Shown: positions 1-7,129, numbered from the stretch's first letter. The stretch is DNA of 17,598 nt from Desulfobacterales bacterium (GCA_012974475.1 JAAXQD010000247.1:1-17598), one strand, 5' to 3'. A program made the numbers and translations. The notes: generated by a model from the letters alone, not told the origin.

Positions 1-11
1 TATTTACTCAT
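1..11 (-). CDS. Possible start of a further minus-strand gene, cut by the left edge
   Basis: Reading the minus strand, an ATG at 11-9 is followed by codons AGT and AAA and then leaves the window. An AAGAGG Shine-Dalgarno-like sequence lies at 27-22, ten bases upstream of the ATG. It sits in an imperfect palindrome (AGAGG-T-CCTCT, 16-26), so it might be sequestered in a hairpin. Only three codons are visible, so neither product nor reality can be judged. The call rests only on the RBS-ATG arrangement. Confidence 0.2.
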
Positions 12-209
12 TTTTAGAGGTCCTCTTAAAAAGATTGTCTGCCTGAGGCGAAAAAAATGAAGATTTAATCCGTATTTTATCCAGGGTCCTGCAATAGATA
101 ATGGCATGATATGAGATTATTTATCAATATCTTTTTGAGGATAAAGGTTTGTTGCAGTAGGATGATGGATAAATCTGAAATTTTGGATATGCATTGATAG
201 CTTATTGTG
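12..209. other. Non-coding stretch after the minus-strand gene run
   Basis: No convincing gene is seen on either strand. The stretch is AT-rich. I looked for a GC-rich hairpin followed by a T tract that could end the minus-strand operon and found none. The only symmetry is the imperfect AGAGG-T-CCTCT palindrome at 16-26, flanked by TTTT and TAAAA. Confidence 0.4.
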
Positions 210-830
210 TCAAGCCAACTTCCAGTGCGTTTTTCCAAAAAAAATAGGAAGTTCAGCAGCGCATACCGGTCCCACGGTCACCGGCCGACCACTTTGCTCA
301 GCCAGTTGATCGCGTATCGAAGCCGCAAAGCCCGGCAGGAAAAGGGTCGATTCCGGTGCGATTCGTTCCACTTTTTCTTGAAACAGTCCCTGCACAATCC
401 GTTCAGCGGTCAGAGCTTTGTAAACCATGGCCATGTCCACAGTATGTCCATCCGTGTCCACAACCAGGTACCAGAACGGACTCAAGGTCGTGGAAAGGAC
501 CGCCGTGAGAACCTCACCGGTAAGCTTTGAGTTGCCCGACACCAGGATGGGAGAATTTTTTCCCGGCTGATTGATTGGAAAAAGTCCGGTGGGGACCGGA
601 TTCGGGAGTTGTAAAACCTCCACTTCGGGCAGAATTTCATTGGGCCTTGCCGCCCAGAGTAAAGGAAGAAAGCGCATCCTTGCCATCTTGCAATGGGAGG
701 GTTTGAGCTGTCCGGCGCGAAGTTTGTCTATAAACTCCGTCCGACTGTGAAATCCGCAGGCCCTGCAGTCGGTGGAAGAAACATAAGGCTTGATGTCGAT
801 GTCTTTCTCGTAAAGGTCTGCACGGAGCAT
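210..830 (-). CDS. Mini corrinoid iron-sulfur protein-like: Fe-S motif plus CdhE/AcsC C-terminal domain, no TIM barrel
   Basis: The 206-residue protein resembles two separate parts of the large subunit of the CODH/ACS corrinoid iron-sulfur protein (AcsC/CdhE), which carries a cobamide that shuttles methyl groups to acetyl-CoA synthase. Residues 21-47 match the N-terminal [4Fe-4S] motif (DCRACG, then LRAGQLKPSHC). Residues about 92-200 match the C-terminal corrinoid-side domain: SPILVSGNSKLTGEV, VVDTDGHTV, LFLPGFAASI, then VTVGP. The TIM barrel normally between them (about 250 residues) is absent. Cys22, Cys25 and Cys47 are present, but the third canonical cysteine is Arg30. A further cysteine is at 190. 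The ATG at 830 follows AGGA and an in-frame TAA shortly upstream. The gene starts 18 bp after a small ORF and is last in the run headed by cooC. I infer a corrinoid or CODH/ACS accessory role; the reaction is unknown. Confidence 0.72.
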   Translation of the reverse strand: MLRADLYEKDIDIKPYVSSTDCRACGFHSRTEFIDKLRAGQLKPSHCKMARMRFLPLLWAARPNEILPEVEVLQLPNPVPTGLFPINQPGKNSPILVSGNSKLTGEVLTAVLSTTLSPFWYLVVDTDGHTVDMAMVYKALTAERIVQGLFQEKVERIAPESTLFLPGFAASIRDQLAEQSGRPVTVGPVCAAELPIFFGKTHWKLA

Positions 831-848
831 CGCTTGTTCCTGCTTGGG

Positions 849-1094
849 TTATGTATGGTTCAAGTTCTTCAAACGTTCAAATTCGGCCGTTAAGCATTTT
901 ATAGCTTTTCTCAGAATAACATTCCGTTTCAGCCGCAGGATGATTCCGTTTCCATCGGCAAGAACTTGCAAATAAAACTGCGTAAAAGCGAACAGGGCTA
1001 AGGTGTTAAGATTACACTGCGGGAATATGAAAATTACAACATTTTTTGTGCCCGCAAGATCTTTGGCAGCTATTTGAATCGGGTCATCCATCAT
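849..1094 (-). CDS. Small hypothetical protein
   Basis: This is an 80-81 residue open frame between the metallohydrolase stop (1124) and the Fe-S/corrinoid-like gene (start 830). I do not recognise a family. The tandem ATGs at 1094 and 1091 are the first plausible starts after the metallohydrolase stop; a longer version from an ATG at 1163 would overlap that gene. No clear Shine-Dalgarno sequence is visible. The product begins MMDDPIQIAAKDL, has a hydrophobic centre (VVIFIFP, then LALFAFTQFYLQVL) and a basic C-terminal half (LRLKRNVILRKAIK). The only support is its fit in an otherwise compact co-directional run. It may be a chance frame. Confidence 0.4.
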   Translation of the reverse strand: MMDDPIQIAAKDLAGTKNVVIFIFPQCNLNTLALFAFTQFYLQVLADGNGIILRLKRNVILRKAIKCLTAEFERLKNLNHT

Positions 1095-1123
1095 AACAAA
1101 GACAGAAAACGGTGAGGTCCGGG

Positions 1124-1963
1124 TTATACCGTGAACGTCATATCGCAGCCCACAGCGAAACATTCAAGTTTATGACCTCTGTCGGCGATGGTTTGTCTGC
1201 AGGTCTCGACAATATCATCCACCTGACGATCCGTCCGCTCCTGGTTTAAATGAAACAAGCCAAACTGTTTGACTCCGGCTTCAAGGGCAAGATCGAGCGT
1301 TTTGGTAAATACCGAGTGCCCCCATTCTATGGTAGATGGATACTCTTCAGGGATATATTCGGAATCATGAATAAAAAGGTCAGCTCCTGCAGAAAAATCC
1401 AGATAGTCTTCATACGTCAGACCGCCGGGGTGTACGAAACCCAGTTCATTGTCGGTCAGAAAGACGAAAGATTTGCCGTCTTCGGTAAATTTGTATCCGC
1501 TGCCTTTATTGGGATGACTGATTGGGATCGGTGTTATCGTTACAGAGCCGATCTGAAACTCCGTAACAAATGCTCCGACATATTCCATTTTTGCGCTTAT
1601 TTCAGAATATCTCACAGGAAAGCTCGGCGGGGTCATGATCCTGGAAAGGATGTTTTCCACGAATTCACTGTGAAACGGGCACCTGTACATCCTGAATTCA
1701 GCCGCTTCGCTGTAGAGCGGCTTGAAAAAGGGGAACCCCATTAAATGATCCCAGTGGGCATGGGTGAAAATAATGTTGTACTTGTAGCGATTTTCACGGA
1801 TTAAATGGTTGCCGAGCCGTCGTATGCCGGTCCCGGCATCAACGATGATGATGTCGTCACTTTTGGTTCTGATTTCCAGACAAGTGGTATCACCACCGTA
1901 TTTTATGAAATCTCTCCCCGAAACTGGAATGGAGCCTCTTGACCCCCAGCATTTGATATACAT
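1124..1963 (-). CDS. Metallo-beta-lactamase-fold metal-dependent hydrolase (phosphodiesterase/RNase Z-like group)
   Basis: A 279-residue protein of the Lactamase_B_2 type, cytosolic since no signal peptide is seen. It opens with the family-typical MYIKCWGSRGSIPV. The di-metal site motif THAHWDH is at 67-73 (His68, His70, Asp72, His73). Further candidate ligands are His150 (ISHP), Asp171 (FLTDNE) and His238 (FHLN), and FIHDSEY lies at 197-203. Members act on cyclic nucleotides, phosphodiesters or RNA; the substrate here cannot be told. ATG 1963 is preferred to the TTG at 1969, because AAAGG lies about 8 bp before it and the family begins there. It starts 2 bp after the prmA stop, so the two are very likely co-translated. 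Confidence 0.85.
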   Translation of the reverse strand: MYIKCWGSRGSIPVSGRDFIKYGGDTTCLEIRTKSDDIIIVDAGTGIRRLGNHLIRENRYKYNIIFTHAHWDHLMGFPFFKPLYSEAAEFRMYRCPFHSEFVENILSRIMTPPSFPVRYSEISAKMEYVGAFVTEFQIGSVTITPIPISHPNKGSGYKFTEDGKSFVFLTDNELGFVHPGGLTYEDYLDFSAGADLFIHDSEYIPEEYPSTIEWGHSVFTKTLDLALEAGVKQFGLFHLNQERTDRQVDDIVETCRQTIADRGHKLECFAVGCDMTFTV

Positions 1964-1965
1964 TG

Positions 1966-2856
1966 TCAACCTTTCTTTGCTAAAAGAGTATGCCAGATGC
2001 CGTCACGTTCCCATTCTTTAACGATATTTACCGGAAGTCGTGACAATTTAAGGCGCAAATCCCTTGCCTGGCTTCGCAAAAGGCCGGACAGAATAAACCA
2101 TTTTTTTTCCAAGAAACTTTGAGATGTTATTAACTGCTTCATAACGTCATAGTGTATATTTGCTATCATAAGATCTGAAGGTGAGTCAATAAAATCCTCG
2201 GCTCGACCTTGAGCGACCAGAATTGTGTTTTCCAAGCCGTTTAAGCGTACGTTTCTTAAAGCCGTATTTGCGGCTAAAAAATTAAAGTCGACGGCAAGTG
2301 TACTTTTGCAGCCGAGCAAAGATACGGCAAGGGATAGCAGGCCGGTTCCTGTTCCGAGATCGAGGGCGGACGCGATATTTTCACGGAGGAATAGCATTTC
2401 AAGGGCTTTGAGGCAATCTTGCGTTGTGGTATGCAACCCATTGCCAAATACCACACCTGGATCGAGAAGAACGGTGAGGTCCTTGGAGGATGCTTCGGTT
2501 CTGTTCGGCTCTTTTCCCCAGGGTGGTATGATATGAAACCGACCAACCTTAAATGGGGCGATCTTGTTTCCCTGCCATTGGTCGTATGTCATATGAAATT
2601 CTTCAACAAGGGCCGATCCGGGGTTTGAACGCAGTATTTTTTCCACTTCCTTTGGAGAGGGTTTGGAAAAGAAAAGAAAAGAGAATTCATCTTCTTGCCA
2701 GTTGCCGATAAAATGATCGTGGAATATTTTATGGTTCGATTTCAACCGGCCATCAAGATAGTAGATATAAAGATCTTTGTAAGGGTTATCTATAAATTTT
2801 CGGCGATCTTTAACTCTTTGGTTTCCGTCAGTCATTTTTGGGTCAGTGATCCACAT
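1966..2856 (-). CDS. prmA: Ribosomal protein L11 methyltransferase-like protein (PrmA family)
   Basis: A 296-residue SAM-dependent methyltransferase. The PrmA-type sequence LDPGVVFGNGLHTTT is at 131-145, the SAM-binding glycine motif LDLGTGTGLLSLA at 165-177, an acidic residue ending the next strand (AVD, 188-190), and the catalytic-loop motif IANI at 231-234. E. coli PrmA trimethylates L11; length is close to that 293-residue protein. The motif after Asn233 reads NIHYDVM rather than the usual NILAxPL, and the N-terminal third is poorly conserved, so the exact substrate is less certain than the fold. The ATG at 2856 overlaps the upstream stop by 14 bp; an ATG at 2835 would leave a 7-bp gap. 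Neither has a good Shine-Dalgarno. It is followed 2 bp later by the metallohydrolase. Confidence 0.85.
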   Translation of the reverse strand: MWITDPKMTDGNQRVKDRRKFIDNPYKDLYIYYLDGRLKSNHKIFHDHFIGNWQEDEFSFLFFSKPSPKEVEKILRSNPGSALVEEFHMTYDQWQGNKIAPFKVGRFHIIPPWGKEPNRTEASSKDLTVLLDPGVVFGNGLHTTTQDCLKALEMLFLRENIASALDLGTGTGLLSLAVSLLGCKSTLAVDFNFLAANTALRNVRLNGLENTILVAQGRAEDFIDSPSDLMIANIHYDVMKQLITSQSFLEKKWFILSGLLRSQARDLRLKLSRLPVNIVKEWERDGIWHTLLAKKG

Positions 2857-3505
2857 GCCAATCCATTGGGTCGAGCAATGTATGCCCCATATTTTTGAGC
2901 TTTTTTTTCAACGGCCCGATATTTTGGGTTAATAGATATGGAAAAACAGCCCGCTTTCCCTCTTCCCAGTATCTGGCAACCAGAACACTACCGAATGAAA
3001 TATGTTCCTCGGTAATGGCATCGACAATTTTTTTCATTTGCCCGATTTTATTCTCAACGATAATGCATAACAGCGTTCCGGGTTCTTCTAACCCCAAGAC
3101 GTTGATGAGTTCCTTCAACAGGTCGCTGACAGAGATAATACCCTTAAGAATACCCGCTTCATCGATGACAGGAAATGCTCCGACACGCTTTTTCTGCAAT
3201 AGAAGAAGGGCGTCTTGAAGGGTATATAAAGGAGAAATGGTGATCGGCTCTTTTGTCATGATATCTTTAATTTTTATTTCTGAAAAACGTTTCCATTCTA
3301 CCTTGCCGGGGTCATCTTCCAGATGAGCGGACGGCAACGCACTTCTGATATCACGATCCGTGACGATTCCAATCAGAAAATTATGCGCGTCGATCACGGG
3401 AAGCTGGTGGAACTGATGTTTGGCCATTAGTTCCTGGGCGTGTAAGATATCAGCGTCTTGGTCAACGGTGACGGGATTTCTGGTCATTATTTTGCTGATA
3501 AACAT
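2843..3505 (-). CDS. acuB: CBS-pair plus ACT-domain regulatory protein (AcuB-like)
   Basis: The 220-residue cytosolic protein has two CBS domains, about residues 4-57 (MTRNPVTV, then GIVTDRDI) and 80-134 (IMTKEPITI, then GIISVSDLL). A C-terminal ACT-like domain at about 143-212 starts GTLLCIIV. CBS pairs usually bind adenosyl nucleotides; ACT domains bind small ligands. This architecture is that of AcuB, encoded with the deacetylase AcuC in the Bacillus acetoin/acetyl-CoA-synthetase locus. Here it also lies directly after an acuC-like gene, which supports the name, although no acuA acetyltransferase is visible. ATG 3505 is the start: GGAGG lies 5 bases before it, and that RBS would fall inside the longer TTG-initiated version. 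A perfect palindrome lies 45-58 bp upstream. Confidence 0.82.
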   Translation of the reverse strand: MFISKIMTRNPVTVDQDADILHAQELMAKHQFHQLPVIDAHNFLIGIVTDRDIRSALPSAHLEDDPGKVEWKRFSEIKIKDIMTKEPITISPLYTLQDALLLLQKKRVGAFPVIDEAGILKGIISVSDLLKELINVLGLEEPGTLLCIIVENKIGQMKKIVDAITEEHISFGSVLVARYWEEGKRAVFPYLLTQNIGPLKKKLKNMGHTLLDPMDWHVDH

Positions 3506-3510
3506 TTTAG

Positions 3511-3515
3511 CCTCC
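3511..3515 (-). promoter_or_regulatory. Ribosome binding site fixing the acuB-like start
   Basis: GGAGG on the minus strand, followed by five bases and then ATG at 3505. It decides against the in-frame TTG at 3517, which would start within the site. Confidence 0.75.
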
Positions 3516-3549
3516 AATGGTTGTAGATTTTAGCCCTTTAATTTTTCAT

Positions 3550-3563
3550 GTTTTGGCCAAAAC
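3550..3563. promoter_or_regulatory. Perfect 14-bp palindrome upstream of the acuB-like gene, candidate operator
   Basis: GTTTTGGCCAAAAC is identical on both strands. It lies in the 139-bp gap between the acuC-like stop (3645) and the acuB-like ATG (3505), the largest gap in this gene run. As a hairpin it would have no proper loop and no T tract follows on the minus strand, so a dimeric regulator site is more likely than a terminator. The binding protein is unknown. Confidence 0.45.
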
Positions 3564-3644
3564 CTTCTAAACGACAAATTTCTGTTTTGAAGACAATTGA
3601 ACATTCTCTATCCTTTTTGGTTCTCCGTATCAGAAGGATCCGCG

Positions 3645-4595
3645 TTAGATGTTCAATAAAATTTTAACATGGTTCACGGCCAGTTCCGGTAAGCGTTTTA
3701 TGCAATATCCCCCCTCAAGGACGGAAATCAATCTTCCGTTTGAGCAATGTTCTGCCAGCGCGGCGATCCTCTGCATGATCCTTGAATATCCCTCTGTTGA
3801 AAGTTGTATGTCTGACATGTCGTCGTCGACATGGGCATCAAAACCCGCCGACACCAAGATCACTTCAGGGCTGAATGCTTCCATCACCGGCATAAGATCT
3901 CTTTCCACAAGACCCTGGTATTCCTTGTCCCCATGACCCGGTAAAACCGGATAATTCCGGGTCGCTCCCTCTCCTTCACCGTCGCCGGTTTCAAAAACAC
4001 GACCGGTTCCTGGAAAAGCAAATGTCGGGTGCTGATGAATGGAGTAATAGAATACCGTAGGATCTTTTTCAAAAATGTGTTGGGTGCCGTTCCCATGATG
4101 CACGTCGAAATCTACGATTCCAACCCGTTGAATGCCCCATTCTGCTTGAAGATATCTGGCGGCGATGGCAACGTTGTTGAAATAGCAGAATCCCATGGCT
4201 GATTCATGTTCAGCATGATGACCCGGAGGTCTGACAGCACAGAAAGCATTATCTATTTGACCGGTCATGACCCGTCGTACGGCATCGAGTACACCGCCAA
4301 CGGCCAGAAGCGCAATCACAAAAGTATCGGCGCATATTTGGTTGTCCGGACAGTCAAAGGTGGAAATGGTCGAGTTGCATGCAGCTTCAAAGCGTTTGAT
4401 ATAATTTTTTGAATGGACAGTTTCAATCCACTCTAAATCTGCCGGCATCGCCAAAAATAAGGTCAGACTCGGGAGGAGACCGGCTTGTTTTATCCCTTGG
4501 TAAATAGCCTTAAGTCTTTCCGGCGATTCAGGATGGTTAGGGCCTGTATCGTGAAGCAGATATCTTTCATCGTACAGAAAGCCTGTTCTTTTCAT
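3645..4595 (-). CDS. acuC: Histone deacetylase family protein (AcuC-like, zinc-dependent)
   Basis: A 316-residue class I/II-type HDAC fold amidohydrolase. All active-site residues can be seen: the GHH pair His126-His127, zinc ligands Asp164 and His166 (DFDVHHGNG) and Asp253 (GFDAH), and the transition-state tyrosine Tyr297 (LEGGY). Bacterial members remove acyl groups from lysines (AcuC reactivates acetyl-CoA synthetase) or from small amines. Its position beside a CBS-ACT AcuB-like gene favours lysine deacetylation of metabolic enzymes. This is inference; acetylpolyamine or another amide substrate is not excluded. ATG 4595 gives the family-typical N terminus (YDERYLLHD, then HPESPERL) but has no clear Shine-Dalgarno. 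It lies 16 bp after the cooC-like stop, so coupling is likely. Confidence 0.88.
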   Translation of the reverse strand: MKRTGFLYDERYLLHDTGPNHPESPERLKAIYQGIKQAGLLPSLTLFLAMPADLEWIETVHSKNYIKRFEAACNSTISTFDCPDNQICADTFVIALLAVGGVLDAVRRVMTGQIDNAFCAVRPPGHHAEHESAMGFCYFNNVAIAARYLQAEWGIQRVGIVDFDVHHGNGTQHIFEKDPTVFYYSIHQHPTFAFPGTGRVFETGDGEGEGATRNYPVLPGHGDKEYQGLVERDLMPVMEAFSPEVILVSAGFDAHVDDDMSDIQLSTEGYSRIMQRIAALAEHCSNGRLISVLEGGYCIKRLPELAVNHVKILLNI

Positions 4596-4611
4596 GTCGT
4601 CACAAAAGGCG

Positions 4612-5361
4612 CTACTCGATTATTTTATCAAATATTTCATATGCAGCTAAAACCGCCGTATTGTCTTCCGGCAGTTCGATGGTCGGACGTCCATTCAAGT
4701 CATATTCATATACTTCATTATCTTCAGGTATGGTCCCGGCAAGTTCCAGGCCTTTTTCTTTGATGATGTTCAGAATCGTATCAGACGGCGTTTCTTTAAC
4801 CTGATTGATTATTAGATAGCTTTTGGAGACACCGATGTTAAGATCTTTAGCCAGATCATTGATTCGAATGGCGGCCTGAAGTGCGCGGCGGGAGGTGTCC
4901 GAAGTGATAAGAAGAATATCGACATTGTTGGTGGTTAGCCGGCTGATATGTTCCATTCCAGCTTCATTATCCATGACGATATAAGGGTAGTTGCCCGTCA
5001 GTTTCTCCAAAAATCCTGTGAGAAGGGTATTTGCAGCACAATAACATCCCGGGCCTTCAGGCCGTCCCATAACAATGAGGTCGAATCCGTCGTCTTCCAC
5101 AACCGCCTGCTGAAGTTTCATGTTCATAAAAATGTCCTTTGTCATTCCGCTGGGCACGATTCCTTTTCTCATCTCTTCACGGGCGTTGCCAAGGGTATCG
5201 GTGACTTCAAGGCCACAGACTTCATTGAGGTTGGCGTTGCTGTCTGCATCGACTGCAAGGATGGGTGTTCTATCCGTCTTTACCAGATATTTGATGAGCA
5301 GACCCGCCAGAGTTGTTTTTCCGGTGCCTCCTTTTCCTGCAAGCGCAATTGAAAACGGCAT
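4612..5361 (-). CDS. cooC: CooC/AcsF-type nickel-insertion ATPase for CO dehydrogenase
   Basis: A 249-residue MinD/SIMIBI-class P-loop ATPase. The deviant Walker A is GKGGTGKTT (residues 9-17, with signature Lys10), and AVDAD, a MinD-class motif, follows at 36-40. GRPEGPGCYC contains the Cys106-x-Cys108 motif that in CooC proteins forms the nickel-binding site at the dimer interface. CooC helps load nickel into the C-cluster of CO dehydrogenase. No CODH genes lie in the window. ATG 5361 is preferred to the TTG at 5382, because the protein then begins MPFSIALAGKGG as family members do; AAAGGA lies about 11 bases upstream. It heads the minus-strand gene run, with a candidate promoter about 65 bp upstream. 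Confidence 0.88.
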   Translation of the reverse strand: MPFSIALAGKGGTGKTTLAGLLIKYLVKTDRTPILAVDADSNANLNEVCGLEVTDTLGNAREEMRKGIVPSGMTKDIFMNMKLQQAVVEDDGFDLIVMGRPEGPGCYCAANTLLTGFLEKLTGNYPYIVMDNEAGMEHISRLTTNNVDILLITSDTSRRALQAAIRINDLAKDLNIGVSKSYLIINQVKETPSDTILNIIKEKGLELAGTIPEDNEVYEYDLNGRPTIELPEDNTAVLAAYEIFDKIIE

Positions 5362-5426
5362 GGTATCTAATTTCCTTTTCAAGTTATGGGTTGATGTCCA
5401 TGGTTTCGAAAAATTCTAAAATTATG

Positions 5427-5455
5427 TAATTATTCCAGTTGAACGGATCAGTCAA
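5427..5455 (-). promoter_or_regulatory. Candidate sigma70 promoter of the cooC-headed operon
   Basis: On the minus strand TTGACT (5455-5450) is followed by a 17-bp spacer and TAATTA (5432-5427). The -10 overlaps a short symmetry, AATTA-TG-TAATT (5420-5431 region). It points toward the cooC start at 5361. Confidence 0.5.
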
Positions 5456-5517
5456 GCACCTTTTACGAATGTTTAAAAAGCGGCATGGTTCGCAAGGGCT
5501 GTTGTACTTCAAACTCC

Positions 5518-5546
5518 TTGCAATAGCTCAGGGCGTATGCTAAATT
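5518..5546 (+). promoter_or_regulatory. Candidate sigma70 promoter of the acyl-CoA dehydrogenase operon
   Basis: TTGCAA (5518-5523), a 17-bp spacer and TAAATT (5541-5546), ending 58 bp before the ATG at 5605. It is divergent from the cooC-side promoter. The match is moderate and is the best visible in this gap. Confidence 0.42.
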
Positions 5547-5604
5547 CCAAAAAAAGATAAAATGCCAATTGGTCGTTCAATATTTAAAGTGATGGAGAAC
5601 CAAG

Positions 5605-6759
5605 ATGGATTTTGAACTGACAAAATCACAAAAAGAGATTCAGAAAGCAGCCAGGGACTTTGCCAAGGGTGAATTTGACAAGGCGCTTGCGCTCGAACTC
5701 GACAGAAAACATGAATTTCCAGATAAGATTTGGAGAAAAGCCGCTGATCTGGGATTTATCGGCATTCATTTTCCGGAAAAATATTCCGGTCAGGGGCTTG
5801 GCGTTTTGGAAAATATCCTTGTTGCCGAGGAGTTCTGCAGCCGGGATTCTTCCATCGGCAGTGCTTTGATCCTCGCCGGGTTTGCATCCGAATGCATTTT
5901 GCGTTTTGGCAGTGATGCGCTCAAAGAAAAATATTTGCCGCCCGTTGCAGAAGGGGAAATGCTTTCTGCAGGTGCTTTCACAGAACCTGATCACGGTTCT
6001 GACATTACATTCATGAACACAACGGCAGAAAAAGATGGGGATGAATGGGTTATAAACGGATCGAAAATATTCATTACCAATGGTGAATCTGCAGGTTTTC
6101 TCTGTGTTCTCTGCCAAACCGATCCGGAAAGCAAACCGACCTATCGCGGTATAAGCTTGATTCTGGTGGAGGCCGATCGAAACGGTGTGTCCGCCACGGA
6201 TGTCGGTGAAAAAATGGGCATCCACATGATGTCTACGGCAGAGGTTAACTTTAAAGATGTCCGCGTTCCGGCTTCAAATCTTATCGGAAAAGAAGGGAAG
6301 GGCTTCTACCATGTGCTGGAGTTTTTTGACGAAAGCAGAATTCTGGTTGCCGCCCAGGCACTCGGGATCGCTCAGGGCGCTTTTGATCGTGCGTTGGCCT
6401 ATGTAAAAGAGAGAGAACAGTTCGGGAAAAAGATTGCCCAATTCCAGGTCACCCAGCACAAGCTGGCTGACATGGCCACAAAAATAGAGCTTTCCAGACT
6501 TATTACCTACAAAGCTGCCTGGAACTTTGACCAGGGGCGTATCGATCCAAAACTGACATCCATGGCCAAGATGTATGCCGCACGTACTGCTGTTGAAGTC
6601 GCCGATGAAGCCATTCAACTGCTTGGAGGATACGGATATATGGCAGAGTATGAAGTCGAGCGCTTTTACCGTGATGCCAAAATCACCGAAATTTACGAAG
6701 GCACCAAGGAGATCCAGAAAAACACCATTGCCAGTGCGTTGATTGGAAAATTGAAGTAA
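5605..6759 (+). CDS. Acyl-CoA dehydrogenase (FAD, ETF-linked)
   Basis: A full-length 384-residue acyl-CoA dehydrogenase that forms the 2,3 double bond of an acyl-CoA and passes electrons to ETF. The N-terminal helical domain is followed by the FAD/substrate segment TEPDHGSD and the beta-domain motif KIFITNG. The C-terminal helical domain contains REQFGKKI, QLLGGYGYMAEYEVERFYRD and the catalytic-base region IYEGT, with Glu365 at the position used by short/medium-chain enzymes (MCAD Glu376). Chain length, or use of an alicyclic substrate, cannot be told from the sequence. GGAG lies upstream of the ATG in a standard position. The gene is first in a co-directional set with a phasin-like gene 19 bp downstream and ubiB, and faces an ETF:quinone oxidoreductase gene that could take its electrons. 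Confidence 0.92.
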   Translation: MDFELTKSQKEIQKAARDFAKGEFDKALALELDRKHEFPDKIWRKAADLGFIGIHFPEKYSGQGLGVLENILVAEEFCSRDSSIGSALILAGFASECILRFGSDALKEKYLPPVAEGEMLSAGAFTEPDHGSDITFMNTTAEKDGDEWVINGSKIFITNGESAGFLCVLCQTDPESKPTYRGISLILVEADRNGVSATDVGEKMGIHMMSTAEVNFKDVRVPASNLIGKEGKGFYHVLEFFDESRILVAAQALGIAQGAFDRALAYVKEREQFGKKIAQFQVTQHKLADMATKIELSRLITYKAAWNFDQGRIDPKLTSMAKMYAARTAVEVADEAIQLLGGYGYMAEYEVERFYRDAKITEIYEGTKEIQKNTIASALIGKLK

Positions 6760-6778
6760 GAACCCTAAGGAGGCTCTG

Positions 6779-7093
6779 ATGCTTAATATAATCAAAAAAT
6801 CTATGTTGACCGGTATCGGCCTGGCCCTCATCGCCAAGGATGAGGTTGAAGATCTGGCCAGAGAGCTTGTAAACAAGGGCAAAATGTCTGAAAATGAAGG
6901 AACGAAATTTTTGGAAGATCTTCAGAAAAAGTACGACGAAACACAGACAAAGCTGGAAGAAAAGGTGCAAAAGGCTGTTAAGGATTTTATGAAAAAGGCC
7001 GATGTTGTAACGGGCGATGAATTGAAGGGGCTGAAAAAGGAGATACGGGAACTGAAAAAAGCTATTAGCGAGGGTCCCGACACACCCAAGTAA
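6779..7093 (+). CDS. Phasin-like coiled-coil protein
   Basis: A 104-residue protein. A short hydrophobic amphipathic N terminus (MLNIIKKSMLTGIGLALIA) is followed by DEVEDLARELVNKGKMSENEG and a long, highly charged helix rich in K and E to about residue 98. This is the pattern of the short phasin / polyhydroxyalkanoate-synthesis-regulator family. Such proteins bind granule or membrane surfaces or act as adaptor coiled coils; the fit here is by pattern, and no PHA synthase is in view. A perfect AAGGAGG (6767-6773) sits 5 bases before the ATG, implying strong translation. It lies 19 bp after the acyl-CoA dehydrogenase stop and 36 bp before ubiB. Confidence 0.7.
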   Translation: MLNIIKKSMLTGIGLALIAKDEVEDLARELVNKGKMSENEGTKFLEDLQKKYDETQTKLEEKVQKAVKDFMKKADVVTGDELKGLKKEIRELKKAISEGPDTPK

Positions 7094-7129
7094 AACACCC
7101 TTTCCCAATGATGACGACATTCTATTTAA

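Noticed and set aside
3506..3517. Longer TTG start for the acuB-like gene
   Set aside because: It would place the GGAGG ribosome binding site inside the coding sequence; ATG 3505 fits both RBS spacing and the family.
5626..6225. 199-codon minus-strand frame inside the acyl-CoA dehydrogenase gene
   Set aside because: It is a shadow of a clear full-length family member on the other strand.
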